From the NCBI GenBank assembly GCA_019358985.1, contig JAHHIJ010000009.1, forward strand, positions 1 to 64,000: a DNA stretch of 64,000 bases, read 5' to 3'. The position numbers and the translations under genes were made by a program. The stretch comes from Tolypothrix brevis GSE-NOS-MK-07-07A (GTDB lineage: Bacteria > Cyanobacteriota > Cyanobacteriia > Cyanobacteriales > Nostocaceae). Shown piece after piece: positions 27,268 through 35,803 of this stretch. How positions within the stretch are numbered: the first letter of the stretch is position 1; each line of letters begins with the position of its first letter. The notes below the pieces were generated by a model, which saw nothing but the letters and a program-made list of their open reading frames with translations, was not told the DNA's origin and ran no database searches.

Positions 27268-27621
27268 ATGGATAATCTATACGATTTACTACAAAAGATC
27301 AAAAAAAGACCTGCAATGTTTCTGGGCAAACATTCCATCTTCAATCTTCAGGCATTTTTGGATGGATACTATTTTGCTCGGCGCGAACTTGGTATACCTT
27401 TAATCGAACAAGAGAGCGAGTTTCAAAAATTTTTACAATGGATAAGAGAAAAATTTCAGGTTGAAACTGGACAATTATGGGCAAGTATCATTCTCTTTAA
27501 TTCTGCGGATGAACGAAGTGCAGTAGACAGATTTTTTAGCTTATTTGAAGAATTCATTAATCAGCAACCAAATATTATAGATAATAAACAAGTGGAAAAG
27601 CTACGTAAGTTTGGCAGCTAA
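27268..27621 (+). CDS. Hypothetical protein (117 aa), KRPAMFLGK type
   Basis: The protein begins MDNLYDLLQKIKKRPAMFLGKHSIFNLQAFLDGYYFARRELGI and has a helical C-terminus (ADERSAVDRFFSLFEEFI). I believe similar small proteins recur in cyanobacterial and other genomes and some resemble immunity-type proteins, but there is no established role. GGGAG is eight bases before the ATG. It follows the MazF-like toxin by 51 bases and may share its transcript. Confidence 0.65.
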   Translation: MDNLYDLLQKIKKRPAMFLGKHSIFNLQAFLDGYYFARRELGIPLIEQESEFQKFLQWIREKFQVETGQLWASIILFNSADERSAVDRFFSLFEEFINQQPNIIDNKQVEKLRKFGS

Positions 27622-27688
27622 GTAGTGATAACCGTTTACACTTATTACTTCTAAACAGAGATATTCCTATGAAAATTAGCGTAAACGT

Positions 27689-28381
27689 ATGTTTTATCAA
27701 TCAACAATGCCAATAATTATTGTTCCTCAAGGAGCAGAATACAAAGCTGTATGTCGCGGTTTAAGTCGCAGCACTACCGTGAAACAAAATGTAATACCAA
27801 TTCCTGTGGGTAGTCAAGCTGCAATCAGATATTTGCAAACTTGTCAAGACAAATTGTGGAATCCTCAAACAAAAGTTCTGATGATGGGTTTATGTGGCAG
27901 CTTGCGCGATCGCTTTCAAGTCGGCGATGTTGTATTGTATGATGAATGTGTGTATGAAACGAAGGTGCAACAGTGCGATCGCTCCTTCACAGCAGAACTT
28001 TACACGCATCTTCAAGATAAGGTTTCTTTGGTGAAAGGCTTGACAAGCGATCGCGTAGTTTGTTCAGCGAAAGAAAAACTACATTTAGGTAAAATATCCG
28101 GTGCTGATGTAGTTGACATGGAAGGCTTTGCAGCTTTAGAATTTTTTCAGCAAGCAGGTGTAGAAGTGGCAATGCTGCGAATCGTCAGCGATGACTCCCA
28201 GCACGATATACCCGATTTAACATCAGCAATCAATTCTGATGGTTCCCTTCAACCTTTGCCTTTAGCTATGAGCATGATTCGTCAACCCATTGCCGCTACT
28301 CGTTTAATTAAAGGTTCCCTGCGAGGATTGAAAGTATTGGAAGAAGTTACAGCATTTCTCTTTGCTGGACATAATGTATAA
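27689..28381 (+). CDS. hpnG: Adenosylhopane nucleosidase HpnG
   Basis: HpnG removes adenine from adenosylhopane, giving ribosylhopane, the step after HpnH. The protein is a phosphorylase-superfamily fold of about 225 residues: PIIIVPQGAEYKAVCRGL, the MMGLCGSLRD core, and GADVVDMEGFAALEFFQQAGVEVAMLRIVSDD, where the acidic MEG and SDD positions line the nucleoside site. The second Met (27707) may be the true start. It is on the plus strand, opposite to all other hpn genes here. Confidence 0.88.
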   Translation: MFYQSTMPIIIVPQGAEYKAVCRGLSRSTTVKQNVIPIPVGSQAAIRYLQTCQDKLWNPQTKVLMMGLCGSLRDRFQVGDVVLYDECVYETKVQQCDRSFTAELYTHLQDKVSLVKGLTSDRVVCSAKEKLHLGKISGADVVDMEGFAALEFFQQAGVEVAMLRIVSDDSQHDIPDLTSAINSDGSLQPLPLAMSMIRQPIAATRLIKGSLRGLKVLEEVTAFLFAGHNV

Positions 28382-28461
28382 ATATCCGCGTTCATCTGCG
28401 TTCATCTGCGGTTAAAAACCGAAAATTATAACCGCAGATACACGCGGATAAACGCGGATAA
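28382..28461. repeat. Short tandem repeats 'gttcatctgc' and 'ggataaacgc'
   Basis: Heptamer-like repeats (CGCGTTCATCTGCGTTCATC and its complement type) form a loose palindrome between the convergent hpnG and hpnI genes. Similar repeats are at 22277-22313 and 35365-35404. This is a known kind of short tandem repeat in heterocyst-forming cyanobacteria. Confidence 0.7.
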
Positions 28462-28495
28462 AATAGGAGCGGTTGCAATTACACCTTTTAACTAA

Positions 28496-29698
28496 TCAAC
28501 TTGGCACAACTTCTTCTGTCGTCAGAGGAATTATTACCAACTTTCCACCTTGAGTTAACTTCATTCGTTGTCCTCGCCATTCAATTGTGCTACCAAAAAA
28601 GCCATTACACCAAATCCCAAAGCTGATAAGATCGCGTAAAAGCACCAACCACAAGAATTTGCTCACGATTGGATCTTTGAGAACCTTGACACCAACAACC
28701 CATGCCATAATTAATCTGACGCTTAAAGTTAAAAGCGCGATCGCCCAACCAAAATTTGACCCACCTGTAGCAATCAAAAATAATAAACTCATAACTGTGC
28801 CGTGGGTAAAGATTAACCCCACATAACCCCAAGGTCGAGAAACTCGCGTGCAGCAATTCCAGCGTGTCTGACGATGAATTAAATCAAGCAAATTTTCTGT
28901 AGCGATCGCATGATCAATAATATAATCAGAAAGGACTACCTTATAACCAAATTGTGTAGGTAGATAGCCAAGTTGAAAATCGTCTGCCAAATAATCGGCA
29001 ATTGCGACAAATCCCCCAATCGCTTCTAAAACACTTTTGCGAATAGCGATGGTTGGACCAAGGGCAAACTTCATTCCTTCCAACGACCTAGCGACTAAAA
29101 CACTAGCATGATACTCAGTCGATATCCCCACAGCCTCCAAAATAGCCACCCAACCGCGAACAAAGGGACGATATAAACAGGTTACAACACCCACCCCAGA
29201 ATCGCACATTGGCTGAATGACTCTTTGCAAATAATCTCGTCCCACACGAACATCGCTATCTGCAAGCAACAACAGCGAATACTTAGCTTCAACTACAGCA
29301 TTAGCTAAATTACTAACTTTTAAATTAGTACCAATTGTGCGATCGCTAATAACCAGACTAATATCAACTTCGGGGAAATCCTCAATAATTTGCTTGACAA
29401 CTTGCACACTTGGGTCATTTGCATCCCGCATACCAAAAACGATTTGGTACTCCGGATAATCTTGTTGACAGAACGAGGCAAAGTTTTCGTAAGTCTCAAT
29501 ATCAAGACCGCAAATTGGCTTGAGAATAGTAATAGGTGGATGGAAATTGGGATCAATTTGCGTCTTATGGGAAAAAAACTGAATTGCCGCATAGATCCCA
29601 TAGCAGTAATAAGAAATTCCCGACAGACACAGAATCAGCAATAAAAACTGGATTGCAGCCCTTATCAAAGCAAAATAATCTAAACTAAATTGAAGCAC
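28496..29698 (-). CDS. hpnI: Hopanoid glycosyltransferase HpnI
   Basis: HpnI adds N-acetylglucosamine to bacteriohopanetetrol. The 400-residue protein has an N-terminal membrane helix (about 10-35), then a GT-A domain of the ceramide glucosyltransferase type: PITILKPICGLD, LLLADSDVRVG (DxD-like metal site), DYLADDFQLG and the RQTRW motif. C-terminal membrane segments follow (about 300-365). It is upstream of hpnJ in position and on the same strand, 83 bases from it. Confidence 0.92.
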   Translation of the reverse strand: MLQFSLDYFALIRAAIQFLLLILCLSGISYYCYGIYAAIQFFSHKTQIDPNFHPPITILKPICGLDIETYENFASFCQQDYPEYQIVFGMRDANDPSVQVVKQIIEDFPEVDISLVISDRTIGTNLKVSNLANAVVEAKYSLLLLADSDVRVGRDYLQRVIQPMCDSGVGVVTCLYRPFVRGWVAILEAVGISTEYHASVLVARSLEGMKFALGPTIAIRKSVLEAIGGFVAIADYLADDFQLGYLPTQFGYKVVLSDYIIDHAIATENLLDLIHRQTRWNCCTRVSRPWGYVGLIFTHGTVMSLLFLIATGGSNFGWAIALLTLSVRLIMAWVVGVKVLKDPIVSKFLWLVLLRDLISFGIWCNGFFGSTIEWRGQRMKLTQGGKLVIIPLTTEEVVPS

Positions 29699-29781
29699 TA
29701 GATTCTTAATCTTCTACCTCATTAATTCTCAGCGTACCTTTGCGCTTACCTCAGCGTACCTTTGCGTTTAAATCTTAACCC

Positions 29782-31221
29782 TCAATTCCCTTGAGCAACA
29801 GACTGACTACGACGATCTCTTAAATAAGAGAAAAACTCACGTCCCTCACGCAAACGACGTATCAACATTTGAGGATCAGTCAGCATTTCACCAACAATCG
29901 GAATAATCGCTTGAGGACGAAAATAAAACCGTCGATACATCCTTTCAACAGCATCTTCAATTTCCGCACCGGCAAGATTCGGATATTGCAGTGTTGACAT
30001 TTGAATCCCGGAATTAGCAACTAAAGAAGTATCGCTAAACCAATTATTTTCCTGCGCTTGCTGATAAAGTTCTGTCCCAGGATAAGGAGCAGCAATGGAA
30101 ACTTGAATTGTATGGGGACTAATATCGCAAGCAAAGCGAATTGTTTCTTCAATTGTTTGCTGATTTTCGTTGGGCAAACCAATAATAAATGTACCATGTA
30201 CAGTGATGCCGAGTTTATGGCAATTTTCCATAAACTTCCGCGCTACTTCCAACTTAATACCTTTTTTAATACCGTCTAATATTTCCTGATTGCCTGATTC
30301 AAATCCGACTAATAGTAGACGCAAGCCGTTGTCACGCAGTTGTTTGAGAGTATCATAATCTAAATTAGCGCGAGCATTGCAACTCCAAGTCAGTTTGAGT
30401 CGCTTCATGTGTTCGCTAATAGCGATCGCTCGTTGTTTGTCAATTGTGAATGTATCATCATCAAACATATATTCTCGCACGCGATCGCCAAAAATAGCTT
30501 TGGCTTCATCCATCTCCCGTCCCACAGCTTCCGGACTTTTAGTACGATACAAATGTCCACCAATCGTCTGAGGCCATAGGCAAAAGGTGCATTTCGCCGG
30601 ACAGCCGCGCCCAGTGTAAAATGAGATGTAGGGATGGAGCAGATAACCGATAAAATATTTTGTAATATCCAAATCCCGTGCGTAAACAGGCAATACACTG
30701 GGCATAGCATCCCAATCGTGAATCAATGAGCGGTCTTCGTTGTGATGGATATTACGGTTATTGTCGCGGTAGCTTAAACCCTTAATTTCATCCCAAGAAT
30801 TACCTTCCGCCAATTCCTTACAAGTGTAGTCAAATTCGTGCCGACACACAAAGTCGATAATTGGATTTTCCTGTAGGGTAATATCTGGTAACACTGCTAC
30901 GTGCGCTCCAATCAAGCCAATTTGTGCATCTGGATTTTGCGCTTTAATTGCGATCGCACACTTGACATCATTAAGCAGGGAAGGGGTGCTGGTGTGCATG
31001 ATAATTAACTCATAATCTGAGGCAATTTTCAACACATCTTCCACAGTTTGCTCGTGTGGAGGTGCATCTACAAGCTTGCTACCAGGTACAAGGGCAGCAG
31101 GTTGCGCTAGCCATGTAGGATACCAAAAGGAGGTTATTTCTCGCTTTGCTTGGTATCGAGAACCTGCACCACCGTCAAACCCATCGAATGAGGGAGGACT
31201 GAGGAATAGAGTTTTTTTCAC
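29782..31221 (-). CDS. hpnJ: Hopanoid radical SAM protein HpnJ
   Basis: HpnJ performs the ring contraction that turns the sugar head group into the cyclitol ether of bacteriohopanetetrol. The protein starts VKKTLFLSPPSFDGFDGGAG, has a cobalamin-binding-like N-domain, the cluster motif GRGCPAKCTFCLWPQ and a TIM-barrel part (FESGNQEILDGIKKGI, GTFIIGLPNE). GTG at 31221 is eight bases after AAGGAG; the longer frame from 31281 runs through a dispersed repeat and is rejected. hpnK (deacetylase) is not in the window. Confidence 0.92.
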   Translation of the reverse strand: MKKTLFLSPPSFDGFDGGAGSRYQAKREITSFWYPTWLAQPAALVPGSKLVDAPPHEQTVEDVLKIASDYELIIMHTSTPSLLNDVKCAIAIKAQNPDAQIGLIGAHVAVLPDITLQENPIIDFVCRHEFDYTCKELAEGNSWDEIKGLSYRDNNRNIHHNEDRSLIHDWDAMPSVLPVYARDLDITKYFIGYLLHPYISFYTGRGCPAKCTFCLWPQTIGGHLYRTKSPEAVGREMDEAKAIFGDRVREYMFDDDTFTIDKQRAIAISEHMKRLKLTWSCNARANLDYDTLKQLRDNGLRLLLVGFESGNQEILDGIKKGIKLEVARKFMENCHKLGITVHGTFIIGLPNENQQTIEETIRFACDISPHTIQVSIAAPYPGTELYQQAQENNWFSDTSLVANSGIQMSTLQYPNLAGAEIEDAVERMYRRFYFRPQAIIPIVGEMLTDPQMLIRRLREGREFFSYLRDRRSQSVAQGN

Positions 31222-31319
31222 TAAGATCTCTCCTTTTTTTAGACTATTTTTAAACGCAAAGTGACGCGGAGGGAAGCGCAAAGTGACGCTGAGAATTAAT
31301 GAGGAATATTATCAGAAAA

Positions 31320-32978
31320 CTATACCAGATTTACTGGTTGGGGTTTCCGTAATTTCTGAGAATAGAATGAGGCAGATTCTTCACCTCTGGTACATTCTTG
31401 GGCAAACTTAATTAGATGATGTCCGACGAGTCCAATGTGAATTAAGTCTTCTATGTTACCTGATTTGAGTGCTGGTTTTGCCATCTTCCAAAAGGTAGAG
31501 CGATAGTTACTAAACACACCTACTCGCAGTAAGATATTGGTGAAATAAGTTAAACCTTTACGAATATTTCCCCAAGAAGTACGAGCGGGGCTATTAGGAA
31601 GTTTGATTCGGTTGGGGTAGGTATGCACCATATTATAGGCAAATCGTTCATATAAAAATTCTGGATCATAAGCCGTGGAAATACACCGTTGCCACATTTC
31701 CATGACTTGTTCGTAAGGCATTAAATACTCGATATTCGATTCTCGATTTTCATCAAAAACGAGTCTTCCTTCTTGTTCTAACCTGCGCCATAATGGTGTC
31801 TTTGGTAATGCATGAAGCAGGTTTATTGTCAATACAGGAATTTGGGAAGTCCGAATAAATTCGATAATTTTGTCTGCGGTTTCTGGTGTATCTGTATCAA
31901 AGCCGAGAATGATCCCCGATACAACTTCCATCCCATAACTATTTAAAACTTTCACCGCTGACAAAATCGGCATACTCAAATTATGGGTTTTAGAAATAGC
32001 TTGCAGAGCATCAGTTTCCGGCGTTTCAATGCCACAAAAAACTGTGCAAAAATAAGCTTCGCGCATCATTTCTAAAAGCTTGGGACTTTGAGCCAGATTC
32101 AGTGTGGCTTCACAAGCAAATTGCAACGGATAGCCATTGCGCTTTTGCCAGTCTATCAGATGTGGTAATAACTTCATAGCAGCACGGCGATCGCCCACAA
32201 AGTTATCATCGACAAAATACACCGATCCCGGATTCCCAGATTCCAACATCGTATCCAACTCAGCAATCACTTGTTCTGGAGTTTTCATCCTGGGATTGCT
32301 TCCATACAGTTCTGGAATATCACAAAACTCGCATCGATAAGGACAACCACTGGAAAATTGAACATTTGCTAAAAAATAATCATTGAGATTCAGCAAATGA
32401 TAAGCTGGGGTAGGAAACTCGCTCAGAGGCAAACGTTCCTTAGTTTCAAAGCGAATTTGCTCATTCGGGCGATCGCTATTTTGGTCAATATATGAAATCA
32501 TGCGATCGGTTGCATCCCCCAATTCACCTAGATGCAAAATGTCAAAATCGGGATAATATTCTGGACAACCAGAAACCGAAGGTCCCCCTACAATTGTGAT
32601 TTTGCCTTCTTTATGGGCAAGTTCATTAATCTTATTAATATGTGGTCGCTGAATATGCATTCCACTGACAATCACCACATCTGCCCACTGATAATCACTA
32701 TGTTTTGCTTCAGTGATATTCTCATCAATAAAGCGCACATTCCACTTTTCGGGTAAATAAGCAGCCACAATCAAAATACCTTGAGGTGGCATAAAAGCCT
32801 TAACATTACCCATCAGCGGGTAAGCGTGATGAAAAGTACCAAATGAGCGGCTGTACTTGGGAAATATACAGAGGATATTTCGATGATGCAAAGGAACGTA
32901 AGAAGTTCTTTTATGACCAGCGGATGGCAATTCCCCTAGAGAAATTAGCTTTTCTTCATATTTGAGATTAACAGTCAT
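31320..32978 (-). CDS. hpnP: Hopanoid C-2 methylase HpnP
   Basis: HpnP methylates hopanoids at C-2, the source of 2-methylhopane biomarkers. It is a B12-binding radical SAM enzyme of 552 residues. The family signature SFGTFHHAYPLMGNVKAFMP and the B12-domain region WADVVIVSGMHIQR come first. The cluster motif FSSGCPYRCEFCDIPELYG follows, with C212, C216 and C219. VSGIILGFDTDTPETA and TINLLHALPKTPLWRRL lie in the C-terminal half. It is the first gene of the minus-strand hpnP-hpnJ-hpnI run. The upstream region holds dispersed repeats. Confidence 0.93.
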   Translation of the reverse strand: MTVNLKYEEKLISLGELPSAGHKRTSYVPLHHRNILCIFPKYSRSFGTFHHAYPLMGNVKAFMPPQGILIVAAYLPEKWNVRFIDENITEAKHSDYQWADVVIVSGMHIQRPHINKINELAHKEGKITIVGGPSVSGCPEYYPDFDILHLGELGDATDRMISYIDQNSDRPNEQIRFETKERLPLSEFPTPAYHLLNLNDYFLANVQFSSGCPYRCEFCDIPELYGSNPRMKTPEQVIAELDTMLESGNPGSVYFVDDNFVGDRRAAMKLLPHLIDWQKRNGYPLQFACEATLNLAQSPKLLEMMREAYFCTVFCGIETPETDALQAISKTHNLSMPILSAVKVLNSYGMEVVSGIILGFDTDTPETADKIIEFIRTSQIPVLTINLLHALPKTPLWRRLEQEGRLVFDENRESNIEYLMPYEQVMEMWQRCISTAYDPEFLYERFAYNMVHTYPNRIKLPNSPARTSWGNIRKGLTYFTNILLRVGVFSNYRSTFWKMAKPALKSGNIEDLIHIGLVGHHLIKFAQECTRGEESASFYSQKLRKPQPVNLV

Positions 32979-33402
32979 ACCAATTTTAGATTTTAGATTT
33001 TGGATTGGAGACGTTGATGCTTAAGCAATCTTAGTACAACAGGAGCATAAATTCATAACGAAAATTTCAAAGAAAACTCTGCGTACCCTTCGGGTTCATC
33101 AGTTCGACGGGACGGAAACCGACTCCGCCGACTGATTCACCTTTGCGCTTACCTTTGCGTTGAAAAAAGCTACTAATCAATACATTATAGTACTTAGCAA
33201 CTTCCCACAAAGCAGCTCACATGCTGTATTCAATTTGCCCTTTCAGACAATATAAAACCATAAGTAAAAAAGTATCAAGGTAACTTTTATTAACGTTGGG
33301 TAAATGAAGAAAAATTAATCTAACTTTAGATAGATGCATTTTTATATAACAACCTAAAATAACTTGGTAGTTCGTTAGCGAAATAATTGGCAAATAATCG
33401 AG
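32979..33402. other. Spacer between divergent hpnP and ABC transporter genes
   Basis: It contains a GCAAAGG-type repeat (about 33076-33170, inverted) broken by a 'ttcatcagttcgacgggacgg' insertion and an 'accgactccgccgactgattc' segment. The part from 33180 to 33400 is AT-rich and should hold the ABC gene promoter. No gene is seen. Confidence 0.5.
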
Positions 33403-35025
33403 ATGAATTTGATTTCCTTCCTTCTGCGTTCTTCTTGGGGAATGGTAGCTTTAGCCATCAGCACCGGTTTAGTGAGTGGAGGTAGCAGTGCTAGCCTAAT
33501 TGCCTTAATTAGTCATGCTACCAGTAATAATGCCACATCGCGCCTCACATCGATCGCCTGGGGTTTCGTCGGTTTAGCAACGGTTGCTTTAATTACCAGT
33601 ATCATTTCTCAAGTGATGCTGATTCGCTTATCAGAAAATGCCGTTTTGCAATTACGGATGAGTTTGAGTCGTCAACTTCTCGCATCCTCCTTGAGTCATT
33701 TAGAAAAGTTGGGAAATCCCCGCTTATTAGCAACCCTCACTGAGGACGTTCAAGCAGTTGCCAATGCTGTTCAGAAGCTTCCTTTTTTCTGCGTTGACAT
33801 TGCCATAGTTGCCGGTTGCTTGCTATACATAACTTGGCTTTCCTGGCAAGTATTGCTGATGGTTGTAGTATTTTCAATTTTAGCGATCGCTAGTTGTCAG
33901 TGGTTGTTACAAAGAGGAAGACATTTTCTTAGTTTAGCGCGTGACGATCAAGATTTGCTATTTAAACATTTGGGCACCATCACCCAAGGAATTAAAGAAC
34001 TCAAACTACACTATAACCGACGTCAAGTCTTTCTTACCCAACAACTCGAATCAACAGCTACCACATTTCGCAACCATAATATTCGCGGTTTGACTTTTTT
34101 TGCTACAACTTCCAGTTGGGGGAGACTACTGTTTTTTTTCTCAATTGGTTTTATCCTGTTTGCACTTCCTAATCTTTTTCCTATCAGTCCGCAAACACTA
34201 TCTGGCTACATCTTGACTTTCACATATTTGATGTTGCCAATGGAAAATATCATCAACAATCTGCCTTTATTAAGCAAAGCCGGCATTGCTTTACAAAAGA
34301 TAGAATCTCTTGGTTTATCTTTGACTAATCAAGGGGAAATCTCAACAGTTCCACCTGCAACTAAATCTTCTTGGCACAGCTTACAATTTGTAGATGTAAC
34401 CCACACTTTCCGCACAGACACCGAAGACAGCGACTTTATTCTCGGTCCCATTAATCTGAAATTTTATCCGCAAGAATTAGTGTTTATTGTTGGTGGTAAT
34501 GGTAGCGGTAAATCGACTTTAGCCAAACTCATCACCGGACTTTACATCCCCGAAAACGGCGAAATTATTTTAGATAAAGAATTAATCACCGAACAGAATC
34601 GAGAGTGGTATCGGCAACATTTTTCTGTCGTGTTCTCCGACTTCTATTTATTCGACACGCTTTTAGGGTTAGAAAATATTAACTTAGATATTAAAGCCCA
34701 AGAATATTTAAAGCTATTGCAACTCGACCACAAAGTTAAAATTAAAAATGGCAAACTTTCCACCACAAATCTTTCTCAAGGACAGCGTAAAAGACTAGCT
34801 TTGCTCACAGCATATTTGGAAGATAGACCGATTTATCTGTTTGATGAATGGGCAGCCGATCAAGATCCAGTTTTCAAAGAGATATTTTACACCCAACTGT
34901 TACAAAATTTGCGAGATAGAGGCAAAACAATATTAGTGATTAGCCATGACGATCGCTATTTTCATCTGGCAAACCGAATCATCAAACTTGATTACGGGAA
35001 GGTGGAGTACGATAAACCGTGTTAA
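33403..35025 (+). CDS. Cyclic-peptide/siderophore-type ABC exporter (fused permease-ATPase)
   Basis: This 540-residue half-transporter has six N-terminal membrane helices (about 10-290) and an ATP-binding domain: Walker A GGNGSGKST, signature LSQGQRKRLALL, Walker B IYLFDEWAADQDP and ISHDDRYF. Having the EWAADQDP sequence in place of the usual DEPTxxLD is characteristic of the SyrD/PvdE cyclic-peptide export group. No peptide synthetase gene is nearby, so its cargo is unknown. It sits divergent from hpnP. Confidence 0.88.
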   Translation: MNLISFLLRSSWGMVALAISTGLVSGGSSASLIALISHATSNNATSRLTSIAWGFVGLATVALITSIISQVMLIRLSENAVLQLRMSLSRQLLASSLSHLEKLGNPRLLATLTEDVQAVANAVQKLPFFCVDIAIVAGCLLYITWLSWQVLLMVVVFSILAIASCQWLLQRGRHFLSLARDDQDLLFKHLGTITQGIKELKLHYNRRQVFLTQQLESTATTFRNHNIRGLTFFATTSSWGRLLFFFSIGFILFALPNLFPISPQTLSGYILTFTYLMLPMENIINNLPLLSKAGIALQKIESLGLSLTNQGEISTVPPATKSSWHSLQFVDVTHTFRTDTEDSDFILGPINLKFYPQELVFIVGGNGSGKSTLAKLITGLYIPENGEIILDKELITEQNREWYRQHFSVVFSDFYLFDTLLGLENINLDIKAQEYLKLLQLDHKVKIKNGKLSTTNLSQGQRKRLALLTAYLEDRPIYLFDEWAADQDPVFKEIFYTQLLQNLRDRGKTILVISHDDRYFHLANRIIKLDYGKVEYDKPC

Positions 35026-35803
35026 GGATCACTACGCTAATTTAGGAGTTCGAGATACAACAGATTTGACCTAAATGAAGTACATATATCAATACCTTCG
35101 CCAATTCTGTAAAACGCCCACAGGCTAAAGCCTGGGGCTACACAAGCGAAGCCCGCGATGTTCTGCGGGCTGAAATCCTTACAGGCTGGGTCGGCAGCCT
35201 TTCTCCGTATAGCCGCACCCTTCCAGGGTGTCGGATTTTGGTGAAGGTATTGATATATAAAACCCAAATCCTTGTAGAGACGTAGCACTGCTACGTCTTT
35301 CTACGTATATTCGATTAGACCACAATCTGCTGTATAGCGTTTCCTAGTCTGCTGAGGTACAAATTTATCTGCGTCCATCGGCGTTTATCTGTCTTCCGAA
35401 GCGGTTAATTCAATATTCTGTATCTCATGAATGTGGGAATCGCTGTAAATATAATTATCTTATTAATTCAAGTAGATGCAGAATCAGAAAATTTCATCCC
35501 TATATTATGCATCGCTCTTGATTTATATTGAATTACATAATGCTCAGATTAACAATAAGTTAACGATTAGATAAATAATGGTAAAACTTAGGTATTTTCC
35601 TACTGAGTAAATTTATAGATGATATCGAATAAATTAGTAAAGAAACATAAACTATCCTTAATCTTGCTCGTGTATATTTGTTTTTGAAATGCAGCTTAAT
35701 GAGCATATTTGACAGTATATTTGCTAGTCAAAATTGACATTATTCATAGCAAAAATGCTTTGTAGGCTAATAATTCTATCTATTCCTATTAAGAGGCAAT
35801 TCG
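35026..35803. other. Spacer with repeats before the PhoX gene
   Basis: A 'cctaaagcctggggctacac' type repeat is at about 35110-35230. The palindrome GTAGAGACGTAGCA-c-TGCTACGTC is at 35275-35299. 'gttcatctgc'-like repeats are near 35365-35404. Further on the DNA is AT-rich and carries the TTAAC repeats described separately. No gene is seen. Confidence 0.5.
35549..35575 (+). promoter_or_regulatory. Candidate Pho box
   Basis: TTAAC at 35549-35553 and 35560-35564, then ATAAA at 35571-35575, are spaced exactly 11 bases apart. This resembles the cyanobacterial Pho box of TTAAC-like direct repeats with a one-turn period. It lies about 230 bases before the PhoX-like gene. The match is short, so this is tentative. 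Confidence 0.4.

Noticed and set aside
28605-28856. 83-codon minus-strand ORF within hpnI
   Set aside because: It is a shadow frame of the well-supported hpnI gene.
31222-31281. N-terminal extension of HpnJ
   Set aside because: It lies in a GCAAAGG-type repeat, and GTG 31221 has a good ribosome-binding site.
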